Source: Nymphaea colorata
Lineage: Eukaryota > Streptophyta > Magnoliopsida > Nymphaeales > Nymphaeaceae
DNA length: 64,000 nt
Reading direction: 5' to 3'
Assembly (NCBI RefSeq): GCF_008831285.2
Contig: NC_045150.1
Location: forward strand, 6,646,001 to 6,710,000
Within the stretch, counting starts at the first letter, position 1; the number at the start of each line of letters is the position of its first letter. The notes under the pieces were generated by a model. It searched no databases and was not told the origin of the DNA. It saw only the letters and a list, made by a program, of their open reading frames with translations. A program made the position numbers and the translations under genes. Shown in pieces: positions 51,189-64,000 of the stretch.

Positions 51189-54100
51189 GGGTTTTCTTAG
51201 TGACAGAATAAATGGAAGCCCAAACTAAAAATCATGAAAAATTACAAAGGTTTCATTAGTTATAAAAGAATGCAAGCCATAACTAAAAATCATGAACAAT
51301 TTTCAAAATTTAAGACTAAAACTTCAGATTAATAAGAATGATAATTAAGACAATTAGACAAAATAAGATGAGAATTCCATATTGCATTGCCGGCTACCCA
51401 GCCAGATCCAACCCCCCTAGGCCTGGGGCATAATGGTGGACCATGTACTGACCACACAGTAGTGGCCCTACACAGATCGGGCCTGGGCCCTGCTGTTCGA
51501 GTCTATTGGCCAGGTCGCTGTCCAGCCTGGCTCTGTCAAAGGCCCATTTGATATATTGCCTGCTCCTAAGGGCATCTCAGTAATGAGGTAAATGGCTGCT
51601 GGGAGTGTAGGCACTCCTAAAGGCTGCATAAGCTTCCCTTAACGTATAAGTAGTGGGATCTGTCCTTATATTAGGCATGCATATTTTAGTACAGGGATAA
51701 TAAAGTCTCTCTTACTACTTTCTGACGATCATATTGCTTTAAAGTTTCAAGTATCGCTTAATGTGTATTGAGCAAAGATTAGTTGAGTACAATGTCTTCA
51801 CATAAAAAATGTACATTTGAAGCCTTCTTCTTTTGTGCTATTTGATTGAGTACAATGTGGTCATATAGAAAATGTCTACTTGACTTCTTCTTTTGTGCTA
51901 TTTGGGAAAGCTTAAATTTTTACAAAAGATAATGCTGTTGCCATCTTCGTTTCCTTCCATATTCAACCTTGACTAAAGGAAATTGAAAAATTCATCCATG
52001 ACTGGTTACTGCCAAGTGCTGGAAAATCTATTCCTGCCCTTTTACTTGGGTGTTTCTATTGGTCCATGATCTACAATTTCAAAAAAAAATTGTTTCTGTT
52101 CAATTAAATGACACAAGTACTCCAAGAAGTAATGGCTTAATAGAATGGTGTGCAATAACTTTCTATATGACGTAGACACAATTTTGTTAAGTACTTAAAT
52201 AAGATTACCTGTAGGTAAAAGAATAAAAAGTGGATTTGTATTTGAAGATGCAAATGGGAAGGATGTACTTGTCAACAGCTATAACGTAGGGATGGGTCTT
52301 TCAACTGCCCAAAAATCAGCATTAAATTTGGAAAAGGTTATGTGATCTCTAGATTCTCCACTGTAAGCAGTGGTAGTATTTGAAACACTTTTAGAAGAAA
52401 AAGAGTAAATATCAACACAGTTATTTCACAAAAACTGTCACCAATCATGAGTACATCATACAAGAATCAGATATGAGAAGATAAAAATTGAAGGATTTCA
52501 ACCATACCCATGCCAATGAAGCCTCTAAAATTGTTCCAAGTGTCCAGAAGCTAGCAAAAACAATCATCCACGCTCCTCTTTTTGGAGCAGGAACAAATTC
52601 CAAGAACCAAGAATTGAGCACTGGACCTCCTCCCAACCCTACTCCAACCAAACAACGGAAGCTGACCAGTGATGCATAGTTTGGGGAGAAAGCACTTAAA
52701 AGACCAGCTACAAAAGTGACCACAGCAGTGGCAAGAAAGCCAATCCTGACATGTCAAGCCAGTGATAATGGAAAAGGCTCAATTAATAAAGAATCCAGAA
52801 GAATGGTTCTGCAAACAGTGCCTTTCTGTTTACCAAAAAGTATACTAAGCATTAAGCACCATTTACGAAGGAAAGGAAGACGTGGACTCCATGCACATAC
52901 AGTTCATGAGCAAAAAAGTCCACAGAAGCACCACTTAAGCACCTCTGTTAATTGTGATGGTCAAACACAAAATACCTTACCCAATTTGTTTTCACTGATT
53001 GCCTTGTTGTCTCTACACAGTATTCATGCATATGCCCCTTATTTATAAATTACTTGATTAAAAATGTTTAAATAAATTCCCACAGCTGTCTTTTTTCAGT
53101 TGCCAGATTAACCTTGGCAATGAATGAAAAAAAAAAAGGTATGTACGAGTTGTAAGGTTATAACTGTTGTTTTACAAAGCATAGAGGCTAAAACACAGTA
53201 GCACATTTTAGAAAAGAAAGCAAGATGCCATTTGGCATCACCAAAACGATTAATTGTGTGAGACATATGCAGGTACACTTGATATAGCAGTGTCCCGGAG
53301 GTTCAAAAGCATCAAGGAGACCTAATCGTCCATTTGGAAACTGTAATGCATCTATGGCATAAATTTTGTTACATGAGAAGGCTCAACATGAAAATGACTT
53401 GTTCACCACACAACATGATTAGAGCAAATAGTTGGTTCATATACATGTACAGGGCAGAAGAAATTAGGATGTAGAAACAAAAAACATGATGTTCAAAAGA
53501 CATCAATAGCACTAAGGCAGAGTCTCTTTGTTAGGCAGACCCGATGCCATCAGGTTGGGATTAAGGGCCTTTTAATGTCTTACTTCATCTTCCTGTTTTA
53601 CTTTCAGTGTTTGACGTTTCAGTTAGTAGACAGGCCTGCGGTGGAAAGGGTGGATCAGTTAGGCTTAATAAACCCGATCCATTAGGTTGATGAAATACTA
53701 TATACATGTCTAGTTTGGAATTAAACCCTAATGTTAATGAAATCACCGGTTCGGGAAGCTGGGCTTCAATTAGTGCGCGTGAGTGTTAGCAGATGCTAAC
53801 ACTCATGCTTAGTATATTTTACATGCAAAGGTAGAAAACAATTTAAGAAACTGCAAGTTTCGTAGTGATAAAAGTTGCATGTGTAACAAACATCATTTCT
53901 CCCACCTTGGATATCCCATAAAATTAGAAAGAATCTTTCGCCTAAAAACTGTTTTCCACATTCCTCATTCAAAGATGCACATGTTAAAGCAGCAAACAAG
54001 AAGGTAGGTGTGTTTAAGAGCATGCATCTCACATGCCCCACCTACATTTTCTGAGTCCATGGAAAATTGATTGAAGAGCAGTTCACTAGTTTCTACATAA

Positions 54101-56134
54101 TGTTTAATTCGGTATGTCATAGAACCTAGACTGAGAAACAGTTTAATAACCTGTACATACATGTTTGGGGATGTTTAGAAATCAGATTATACTTTTGTTG
54201 ATGCTACTACCTTTTCCAGTACAACAGTAAATATTTTTCATTCACATACTAGTAAATTTGCATGAAGGTGGATCCAGAAATATGAGAGGAAAAATGATCA
54301 GTTTATCAGCCATTCAGTCCCAATATCTAAAGATGTAAGTACAAGTTCTTGCCTTCTTCCATAGTTATCAGAAATTGTTCCCCACGTGTATGCTCCAAAA
54401 AGCATTCCAGCAAAGACAACACTGGTGATTGCACTCTCTTGGCGAGGTGACAATCCCCATTCTGATTGCACAGCTGGACCCACAAAGGAAAGAAGCATCA
54501 TTTCCATTGCATCTGCAGCCCAGCCCATTCCAGCATAAGCAAGAAGGAACCATTGGAACTTTCCAAATCCCAGAACCAAGAGTGCATCGTCAACTGTATA
54601 TGTGGAAGCCTCACCCACCATCTACAACAAATAAATGAAAAAGGAACAATGCTGAGCACATCATGAAGAAGAGAACAAGAGCATAGCGGATTCAACTTGC
54701 TAAGCTTTATAAATGTACTAGCAAATCGATGTCCTGTAATAAACATCTTATGTCATTCAGTAGGATATGCTTGAGAAGGAACTCATCCATTTCCCAAATT
54801 CTATTGAGGTTCCAGATGTGACAGAGTATCAAACGTCGAGAATGACACAGAAATTTATGAATTCTGTCAGATTGTCTTTTCATGCATTTTACACAAATTT
54901 TGTCACCTCCAAAAGCATGTTTGTGTTTCCTTAATGGAGGGTTGATTGTCAAGCCATCCTATGTAAGTCAAGAATGCAAAGTCCAGCTTTCCTAGCAGCA
55001 TAACACGTGGTCCATTACTTGGCATTTCTCCATCTAGTTGAAATTAACAATTTTTCTAATGCACATGTTTAACAAAATAAAAAAAACTTTTTTTTTTCAT
55101 TCGCCATTTTTTGAGTGAATCTTAGTAAGATATATTCGTTTAAAAGAAAAAGATAAACAAGCATGTTTATGTGGTGGAAATGAAAAGTAGGAACCTCATT
55201 TACACGATCCAGTATGGTACAGCTAGTCCAAGTTCCACAGTGTCTTTCTATCCATGAATAACTTCCTAAAAAGTTGTTCTTAAAATGTCACAGGTGAAGA
55301 AGAAGGCAAAAGTGTGATAGCCTGATGGAAGCGAGTGATGGAATTTAAGGCCTAGATATTGGCTAAGTCAGCATATTCAAGTAAAATGAAATAAACGCAG
55401 AAGACAAATTAACGAGATTTGTCTTTATTACCAACAACCAGAGAACACGATCACATGAAAAACATGTAAAGTGGCACGAAGTCCTAGGTGTACAAGTTAT
55501 CTGAACCAATCATAATTGTAATATTGTAATCATCATTGATCAGCTAGAAGAATCTGATTCTCTTCATGATCTTCTCTGTGGACTCACTTTCAGATTTTAT
55601 CTGAAGACAGTTTCCTTTTCATTTCTCTATTCTCTATTTTATCTGTGTCTTTCTCGTTTGCAGAAATTAAGGCTAATAGAAGTTCTCGTAATTGACAAAA
55701 GCAAACAAACTCTCACATAAAAATAAAAAAAAATTCAATTAAGAAAAATGATGGTGAATTCTAGCCTCTTTTCAGCTTGGTTTTTGCTAACGATGATTCA
55801 AAAAATAATATATGAGTTACAGGTATGCCTTAACAAGGGCTCTTCTGCAGGTCTTGCTATGTCTCCGTGAGAAGGGGGTAAATCATGATAAGCAAAAGCA
55901 ACTCATTCCTTTCCATCCTCGAAAGTCGTTCACATGCACCTTGTGCATTGCCAACAGTGTCTTATAGTTTAAGACTAAAAGGGGGAGAGAGGAGTGAAAT
56001 ATGCTCAAGTCCTCATTTTTCAGGTTCTGTCCATTTCATGCATGAAAACCGGTCTTCATCTACGGCAGAAGTGGCAAGATGAAGGGATGACATACCTGTG
56101 GTTCTCCATGGTTTGTGTCTCTTCCTTCAGACAT
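49679..56134 (-). CDS. OCT7: MFS transporter, NiaP / organic cation transporter 7 type, copy A, complete
   Basis: The protein is a major facilitator carrier of the SV2-related plant family whose Arabidopsis member At3g13050 is known as NiaP or OCT7 and is linked to nicotinate transport. Substrate here is inferred. Exons are 56134-56096, 54621-54353, 52745-52508, 51139-50608, 50479-50277 and 49897-49679, giving 499 residues, the length of the Arabidopsis protein. The first exon codes 13 residues (MSEGRDTN...). Conserved parts are [19 protein letters not shown] near the start, the cytoplasmic loop DNYGRR (98-103), PESPRY (212-217), [19 protein letters not shown] (372-377) and FIYAPEVYPT across the last junction. 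This fits the 12-helix MFS plan with a hydrophilic loop at about 225-290. Intron 2 starts with GC, not GT. Copy B lies about 10 kb upstream in transcription terms, on the same strand. Confidence 0.93.
51142..51185 (-). repeat. (GA)22 tract forming the polypyrimidine tract of transporter A exon 4
   Basis: On the minus strand this is (CT)22 running directly into CAG and the exon at 51,139. In copy B the same acceptor has only a short TTTCTCTCTCAG. Repeat length could therefore vary at a functional splice site. Confidence 0.9.
51380..51760. repeat. Possible LTR-like insertion in transporter A intron 3
   Basis: A segment richer in G+C than its surroundings, with GTATAAGTAGTGGG followed by GGGATAATAAAGTCTCTC, recalls the TATA and polyadenylation part of a plant LTR. 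It is absent from the matching, shorter intron of copy B. I found no TG...CA borders or target-site duplication. Confidence 0.25.
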
Positions 56135-57070
56135 TATCTCAATTACCAGTAATCAGCTAGCCTTCTTACAATTCTCTTTCTGGATCACAATATGACGGCA
56201 TAAAGAAGTAACTGCCTATCGCATAAACAAGAACAATCTGTCATCAGAACCAAGATGAGGCTTGCTCTTTCTTATGCGCGACAATAAAAGAGCCAGCCTA
56301 CAAACTTCTACAACATAAAGCAACTTATGGAAAAAGCCTATGAAGGCAGTGAATGGTGCATCATTGGGCATCTAATACTAATATTATACAGGCCAGTAAA
56401 TAAAAATATTACTTGCCCACGCCAAGCTTCGTATTGTTATAGATGCACAGATGTCCTGTGTGAAACTGTCATGTGAACAAAAATAATCACCAATTTTTGA
56501 ACTTATTCCAAAGTCCGATTGAAATTATAACATCAACAAAACACTAATAGTAAGTTTTCGTTGGATGGGATTTCATTGGCTTTGTTTATTATTCCAGAGC
56601 AGCGAGAAAAGCAAGGCAGGATCTTATCACCAAAAATCTGTGGATGTAAATGCCAGTCACAAAAAGCTTCAAGTTTACATGCCATCTAGTATATGTCAGC
56701 TAGCTTCAGCAAAACGACCGGTCAACATTCCGTAAACCTTGATCCAAACATTTGACTAACAAATTTGCAATTCGGCACGTAAAGACAGACGATGCAGTCG
56801 CTTTCTTGGAAACCAAAAAAATGCACTAGAAAGAAAAGAACCCAAAGGGAAATACCCAGAAACCAAAACAGAGTTTCACAGGCTGCCCACTTGAAGAAAT
56901 TCTACACAATGAGCTCAGAACTGAGGGCGGGTCGAAAGCATTCAACTGTGATACTCAAAACCATGCACAGACATGGCTCGTTTGCTCTTCTTCGTCTCAA
57001 TAAACGTAACACAAACAGTCAAACATAATGTTAAAGGATATGAAAACATCGAAACAGATACTAGACTAAT

Positions 57071-57238
57071 GACAGAGAGAGAAAGAGACAGAGAGAGAGA
57101 AGAGGAAGAGAAAGAAAGAGACAGACAGAGAGAGCTCAGTAATCCAGAGAGATAGAGAGAAAAGAAGTAGGAGAGAGAGAGAGAGAGAGAGGGAGGGAAT
57201 GTCTTTCTAGTTAACAATCCAGTGAGTGAGAGAGAGAG
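57071..57238. promoter_or_regulatory. GA-rich tract in transporter A upstream region
   Basis: The + strand is nearly pure GA/GAA purine for most of 57,071-57,200, with a further GA run at 57,228-57,238, so the minus-strand gene reads CT-rich DNA about 1 kb before its first ATG. CT-rich leaders are common near plant transcription starts. Open frames across it are repeat artefacts. Confidence 0.4.
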
Positions 57239-58835
57239 GTTTTGCCTATGAGATTCCGTTCCACCGTCTCTGCGGCGGAAGTTCTGCTCCCTTCCTCGCT
57301 CTCTGGTTTTGGAGGAGGAAGCCGTTGTGTATACACGTGGCAACGGCTGCCGCTTTTCTGTTTAACGCGATAATGATGGCTTGTTAACGGGGATATAATG
57401 CCCAAGAGAACGAGTCGCCTGTCGCCCTCGCAAGTTTCCCAAGAAAAGAAAGGATCCATGCGTGAGAAAGGGAGAGGTTTAGCATTTTTGGTTTTGGCTG
57501 GCGCTCATCCCGATTCCCTGCGCAAGTCGCTCCTTTCAAAGCAGTAGTGACTGATGACTACGTGACCGGCCGCCAGCCATTGACTCCACTAGTTGCATTA
57601 TGCTTGTCAAACTCTTATCACAAATTATTGCTGCATTATAGACTATCGTTGATATTTATTTGACAACTTTTTTTTTAATAATAAAATTTTTATTTTTTAG
57701 TCACCTAACACGTGCATAACAATGTGGAACCATATGTGGCAATTCAATCCTTTTGGATGTTGGATGTTGTTGAATCGTCAAAATTTTAAAATTTATTGCC
57801 TACAGATCATCACTATATTGATATTAACAATGGTTCGTTTGTCTTTAATGACATTTTATAACCTTTTCAGTGATAAATTTTTAAATTTTATTTATCCAAC
57901 TACTATCTGGTATCTAGCAACATTGATTTTTTCTTTCTTTTTGTAATACATGGGGAATTCAATGATGTTGGATGTCATATGTTGGCAAATCGTTAAAGTT
58001 TTATTTTTTTTATTGAAAAAAAATCCCTATATTGGCATTGATTATGATTTATGGTATGAAAATGGTTTATGCTGGCTTTAGTAATGATATAAGGTTCCTT
58101 TAATGACGAATTTTTAAATTTTAACCATCTATATAATTGATAAATACCCGACTACTAAGGTGGGAGACAAAAAATCAGACCTTTTAGTTTTTTGTTAAAA
58201 AATTATTGTTAATAAAATATCAAACATGTTCATAAACAGTAACTTAATATAACTTATTTTTTAAACCCAGTTATTTTTTAGAATGATTGATTTTTATATT
58301 ATGATAAACTTAATGCATGTTGCTCATCAAATCACTTTTAGATCATATCCATAAGGTTAAACTATATAATAAACATTTCAATAATTTTTTTTAGGAAGTC
58401 TGATTTTTGTCTTCACCTGAATAGTTTGGTGTGCATATATATATATATCTATATATATATATATATAATTATATAAAAATATGTTAAAGTTACGGATCTG
58501 AAAAATCATTGAGATTCCTCTTCTGCCGACGGAGAAGTGGTATCATGACTTACACTCATCGACAACCACATAGGACAATGGGATGTGACAAACGATCGGC
58601 ATCCTCAGCTGATAAAGTTTGTCAAAGTGAGCATGCATTCATATACATAAGGTCCCTCAATTTTTTAGGCCACTCAATAGTCCAATTGTTAATTAATCTA
58701 AATTTATTTAATAAAAAGATATGGGATGAAGTACCAATAGGGTGACGAGTTTGAGTTAGTAACTAATAGGCAGCTGGTTGTTGATTCGAGTGGATGGCAC
58801 CAATATGATTTCTCCCCCTCTAGTCTATAGCACTA

Positions 58836-58885
58836 ATATATATATATATATATATATAGCGAGAGAGAGAGAGAGAGAGAGAGAG
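58836..58885. repeat. (TA)n(GA)n compound microsatellite
   Basis: TA dinucleotides to about 58,858 followed by GA dinucleotides to 58,885. Confidence 0.95.
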
Positions 58886-59655
58886 TGTGGTAGGGTAGGT
58901 AAGAGACCCTTGGGTGCTAGATCGATTAAGAATCATATTGGTGGTTGATGTTTTTAAGATAGATGGTTGAGAGAAATTAAGGAAAAAGTTGTTGGATTAA
59001 TGTAGATGACTAAAATACCTTACCTCTTTTCTCTTTTTGATTTTCTTTTTACGGCAGTTCCATTTTGTTGGGGGGCAATGGAGCTTGGGTTCGAGCTTGC
59101 TTGTGCTCATTGGAGAGGTCTTTCAATTGTCTTTCCAATAAGCACAAGCTCAAACCCATCGGAGTGTTCTGCCGGAAGTTACAGTCCTGCGAAAGTCGCC
59201 GACGGTTCTCAAGCACAGTGACTTGTTTGGCTTGGTGCTTGTTGGCTGCATGCAATCCACTCAGTTAGGCCATCGGATCGCAGGGTTCGAGCTCAGCTAC
59301 ATCTCGGACACAGCCAGCCGACCTAACTGGTTGATAATTTGGCCATTTCAATTTTCAGGTGCCTAGAATATATACTCTCAACATCATAATATGAGATCTT
59401 TCTCAAATCATTTTCATAATTTTGTTCTTCTGATACTCCATTAAAGAAAAAATTTGAAGTAAAGAAATATGTATCTAAATAACAGAGATGATCTATCTAA
59501 ATAACTGCTGTGTATCACGCATATCTGGCACTGCTGGATTAACCCATCATACTTATGGTTGCCACCTTGACTGTAAATTTTGAGGTGTCAGGCAAGCACG
59601 AGAATGCTCCACTCTGCGAGTGGTCAGAAGTCATATCTGAGGACTAGCCATGAAG

Positions 59656-62600
59656 CTACAGAGTGTCATTCAATGGACGTCCCTTGGTTTCCTTTGGTAA
59701 ATATAACACGGCGAGACCTGAAAAAGCTATTGCAATCTCAAAAAAAATAACTGATAAAAATTGGTGGCAAGATTGTAGGAGTGCAACTGCCACAAGGGGG
59801 CATAACATCCCGCCAATTCTCCCGATTGAGCTAGCAGCTCCTAGGCCAGTTGTTCTAACTATAGTTGGGTATACCTGCAGAAATGAAATACATATTTCAT
59901 GAGTTAGGAAATAAACATCTTTACCTAAATAGCAACTAAAAGGTCAGCAAAAGGGTGAGTAAACACATGAACAAATGACAACAAGAGCAGCAGGGCTGTG
60001 CGCTACAACTTTGTAGGAGGAGATTAATTTCCATGTCCACTATGAAAGCATAATGTTAGAGCTTCTGTCTGAAACATCAGATGGAAAGATGTTTCCTCTT
60101 GTACATCACAATGGGATAAAGATAAAGGGAAACTTAAGGCCAGAACACAGGCAAAAACAAGTGCAAAAATACGAACCTCTGGAGCATAAAAATAAATAAT
60201 AGTGAAGCTCCCCTCGATAAACATGCGAGCTCCGAATAATAAAATTGTTGTCAAAGCCTCAGACTGATGATATAGCAATGGGATGAGTAAAAAACAACCC
60301 ATGAAAAGCAAAGCTGACATCGAAATCCTGCGGCCAACCCTGTCCACCATCACGGCTGCTAATAGAAGGCCAGGAAACTCTGCAGCAATTTGTTCTAATT
60401 TTAGGATTGGCATTTTTAAAGGCCACTGTAGTTGGACATTTGTAAGACTGAACCCATGAAGAAAAGGGAAGAAAAGTTTCACCTGACAAGCTTGTGATGA
60501 AAACATCTCGATAAAGACTGTCATGTTTTGAACCAATTAAATAGAATCTTTGTGTTATGCAAATGTTTTTGGTGTTGCTCAACTCAGATGTAAGTAGGAC
60601 AAGACCATAATATGAAAATGAGTTTCCGAAGAAGACAACCCATAGCAGAAGAGTTGTCTTGATCAAGCTTCGTGAGAAAAGCAGATATATTGATGTTAAA
60701 ACATCTGGTTTCCTTTCTATTTTCTCAATAGCTTCATCATCTAGCTTTCTTTCTGGCAGCAAAGGCAAGCTTTTGGATGGGCAATCTTCTAAATCATTCT
60801 CACTAGCATGGCTGGACACGAGAGTACCAGATGGAAGTTTCCTCTTGTTTATAGCTGCAATTTTCTCTAAGATTCGTAGTGAATCATTTGTTTGGCCTCT
60901 CATACAGAGATACCTTGGTGATTCTGGAACCACAACATAGAATAAAAGCAGAACCAATGAGGGCAAAGAAGATAGTGCAAGCAGCCACCTCCACCCAAAT
61001 GCTGGCATGACAATCTGAGAGAGAAAGAGTTTCTAGTCAGTTCTGAGACATATAAAACATGAAATGTTTGACCTTAAAAATCATGAAAATTTGAAAATTA
61101 TCAATAACAAAAATTTAGATAGAGACAAGTAAAACGTTTCCAGAGGATTTTAAGTTTAGATGGGTTCCCCTTAATGATATCGCCAAAAAAAATGTGGCTC
61201 AATGGCAATCTCTCTAAAAAAGAGCAAAATTTACTGGTCCAATGAATCTCAGATAAGGACAGTTTGCCATTGGCATTTAGAAATATGAAAGGTTAGTTAA
61301 GATTCGTATTGTTCTTAATATATCATGGATTTCATTCTCAATGAAGATAAATGATCTCCATGGACTAGATTTTATCCTTGGTTCTGGAGGCATTACCTTC
61401 ACAAGGACATTATGCTTATTTTGCTACAGAAGACTATCTGCTAAACATAACGAGTCCATGCACTCTTACTGTCAATAAGCTGGTCTGTACTTAATGTTAA
61501 TCAAGACTTAATAATTTAGTATTGGTTAATTGGATGTTATCGATGAAAATTTTCATGTCATTATTTCCCTTTACTCAGTAGGGCCATGAGAATTTAAGAA
61601 GACAATTTTGAGAGGGAATTCTCAGTGTATGTATGTGTTACCTCCAGGAAAAAATACAGAGGCAAGTAGAAAGGCAAAACACAGATTCAGGAGGAAAAGA
61701 CGAGGAGAAAATGTAAGATGAATATAACACCAATTTTTTTTGCTATTTTTTAACAAATGCAAATGGAATGGAAACTCTGTCATTTCAAATCTTGTCTTTG
61801 AAGGCTACATTTTTCTTTCTTCCACCTATTAGGTGTATAAAAAAAATATTAAATAGAAGAAAAAAATTAAGTAGTAATCAAGCTATTCTGAAGAACAACT
61901 AATGATGTATGCACATTACAGTAATTACATATTGAAATGGAATCCAAAGATTTCAAATCATACCCATGCTAAAGAAGCCTCCAGGACTGTCCCAAATGTC
62001 CAGAAACAGGAAAAAACCATCATCCAAGTGCCCCTATTCGGAGCAGGCACAAATTCCAAGAACCAAGAACTGAGTGTAGGACCTCCTCCCAAACCTACCC
62101 CAACCAAACAACGGAAGCTAACCAGTGATGCATAATTTGGAGAGAGAGCACAGAGACAACCAGCTACACCAGTGATCATAGCCGTGGCCAGAAATCCATT
62201 CCTAACATGTAAGTACCCAGTCATGAAAGAAAAGGCTCTATTAACATGCCATCAGGAAGCCTAATAATGTAAGCAACAATATTTTCTGCTCAGTTTAGTA
62301 CAACGACCAGAATAGTTTTGTATTAACAATAAAAAGGAAAAATAAGGTAATATTCTAATTTTGGAAGTAATTTGCTAATCTCGTAGTCACATTGAGAAAA
62401 AGAAAAGGAAGGTTCTGTTCATTATCTGTTGTCAAATATAAAATTGAGGCAGGTTCAATCAAAAGCCACCTTCATTTTTGTTCATAGTTTACGATAGCGT
62501 TTTTTACATGCACTCCCCATGCACCAAAAGTGTCCAGTGCATCATAAGGTTAATTCCACCTCTGAAACAATCTCTTACAGGTCATGACCAAAAGTCAGAA

Positions 62601-63539
62601 CAGGAATCATCCAAGTCTGAGGTTCAAAATTGCCAATAGCTGATATTGAAGTGGTGGATTTTCATTAGATGTAATGAAGACCTTTTCTCCATTTGATCTT
62701 CTTTGTAATTGCTGTGCTATCACCCTGCGGCATGGTTCCATATTGCAATTTATTTAAATTTTGATTTGATTACAAATTCTCAACATAGTAACAAGTAGTT
62801 ATCTGTTACAACAATGCTTCATTACCCTTAGGGTGGCATTACACAAAAGAGTTTATCCAAGTTGTAAGACTATCTGTAGAATTATTTCCTAAAATCTGAG
62901 ATCGCAAAGCATACAAGGACATAAACGATAATCTTCTGCTGGAAGCCTTTTGGTATCTTTGGACCTTTTACAGCTGAGAGGAAGATGCAGCAAATTAGTA
63001 GCCAATGTCATGAAACATCAAAAAGAGAAGTTAAATTTCTTAAAGCCCTTCATGACATTTTTAGTTGTCACTTGTCAAGCTGCATACTTCTGTTAATTCT
63101 ACAGTATAGCTTTTCAGTACAACAGCGCAATGCTTACATGCCTGCATGTTGGTGCTAGTTTGCCTGAAGAAAATTTTATTTGGATGATCAGAAGTCAGTA
63201 GAGAAAGACAAATTAGTATAATGAAAGCAGATAGACAAGTAAGAACTAAACAAGTTAGGCTAAAAGTTATTACTTTCTCCCATAGTTGTCAGAAATGATC
63301 CCCCAAGAATAAGCCCCAACAAGCGTTCCAGCAAAAACAGCAGTGGAGATCATGCTCTCCTGGCTAGATGTCAAGCCCCACTCTGATTGAACAGCTGGAC
63401 CTACAAAAGAAAGAAGCATCATTTCCATAGCCTCTGCTGCCCAGCCCATCCCAGCGTAAGCAAGCAGAAGCATCTGGAACTTTCCAAAGCCCAAGGACAC
63501 AAGTGCATCATCCACTGTATATGATGCATCACCCCTCAT
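59656..63539 (-). CDS. MFS transporter, NiaP / organic cation transporter 7 type, copy B, 5' end beyond window
   Basis: Tandem paralogue of copy A with the same predicted activity. Exons are 63539-63274, 62201-61964, 61014-60483, 60379-60177 and 59874-59656, giving 485 residues to a TAG stop. Exons 3 to 6 have exactly the lengths of copy A (238, 532, 203, 219) and exon 2 is one codon shorter. Conserved parts are [50 protein letters not shown] and FYAPEVYPT. Exon 2 starts at an ATG right after an AG acceptor, as in copy A, so a short first coding exon probably lies beyond 64,000; translation could instead begin at this ATG. All introns here use GT-AG and are shorter than in copy A. Differences cluster in the hydrophilic central loop and the C-terminal tail. 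Confidence 0.9.
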
Positions 63540-64000
63540 CTGCAACCAAATAAATTATTCATAATGATCAATAAATTATAAGGACAAAAAAGAAAATGAT
63601 GCCACTAAGTGTTAATAACTACATTTGGGAATGAGTGAAAATCTATTGATTCATTCAGTAGGGTATCCTTTGTCACTAATGATACTTTTCTCAAAACCAA
63701 CTAAATGTTTTATTTACAAGAAGCCCCAAAATTTGTCTGAGATTTCTGAGTCTTCTATTGACCAATACATTTCTTTTAATTGATGCTTGACGCCATTGAA
63801 ATACAGTCTCACATCTTATTTTTCCTGCTAGAAAAAATTAACACATCATTCCCAAAGACTTTGTTCTACTTCAATAGTTAAATGAGAAAGATAGAATATA
63901 TTTTCTCACTGGTCATCTTTGAATAAAAAATCTGTTAGTTGGAGCCGTCAATGTCAAAGTACACCACTAGAAAGACAAACTCATTTTTGAAAAAAGAATC

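Larger units (their letters stand above)
56135..59655. other. Spacer between transporter copies, with copy A 5' region
   Basis: The left part (56,135 to about 57,500) should hold the 5' leader and promoter of copy A, including purine-rich GA tracts at 57,071-57,238. On the right, 57,600-59,600 is AT-rich with microsatellites at 58,435-58,467 (AT) and 58,836-58,885 (TA then GA). At 59,090-59,160 there is an imperfect 19-base inverted repeat around GCTTGTGCT. The 3' untranslated region of copy B should lie just below 59,655. No further gene is visible. Confidence 0.55.

Noticed and set aside
56942-57343. A Ser/Leu-rich 133-codon minus-strand frame
   Set aside because: It reads the GA/CT-rich leader tract of the transporter gene as dipeptide-like repeats; no domain.
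59006-59268. Possible small gene or tRNA near GGGTTCGAGCTC at about 59,283
   Set aside because: The GGGTTCGA box has no full tRNA cloverleaf around it, and the open frames here lie over a short inverted repeat.
1-64000. CRISPR arrays, bacterial operons, phage or toxin systems
   Set aside because: Nothing of the kind is present; the window is eukaryotic plant DNA with spliced genes.

Overview
This is a piece of plant nuclear chromosome. The evidence is intron-rich genes with GT-AG junctions, AT-rich introns, many GA/CT/TA microsatellites, MITE-like elements, and three protein families matching plant orthologues. It is probably a flowering plant with an expanded, transposon-loaded genome; I cannot name the species.

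Layout. Positions 1-12,200 hold no gene I can support, only short inverted-repeat elements, tandem duplications and microsatellites. A complete PRMT5 gene (type II protein arginine methyltransferase) lies on the + strand at 12,685-35,694. I rebuilt it as 23 exons whose phases all join, giving 659 residues; introns make up over 90% of its length and hold several transposable elements and a near-perfect 94-base fold-back. After a short spacer, a minus-strand gene for a DUF1997-family protein (probably plastid-targeted) covers about 38,527-44,653, tail-to-tail with PRMT5. Its central and 3' exons are clear; its first exon is not settled. Positions 44,700-49,678 are intergenic with MITE- and SINE-like repeats.

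Two tandem minus-strand paralogues follow, encoding major facilitator transporters of the plant NiaP/organic cation transporter 7 type. Copy A (49,679-56,134) is complete: six exons, 499 residues. Copy B (59,656-63,539) has five matching exons in the window; its short first coding exon probably lies past the right edge. Four of the five shared exons have identical lengths, so this is a tandem duplication with both copies still open.

The genes do not form a pathway. PRMT5 acts in nucleus and cytoplasm on histones and splicing factors, the DUF1997 protein is of unknown function, and the transporters are membrane carriers. I found no undescribed multi-gene system. The most notable signals are the intronic fold-back in PRMT5, a GC-AG intron in transporter copy A where copy B has GT, a microsatellite serving as a splice polypyrimidine tract, and nested elements in PRMT5 introns.
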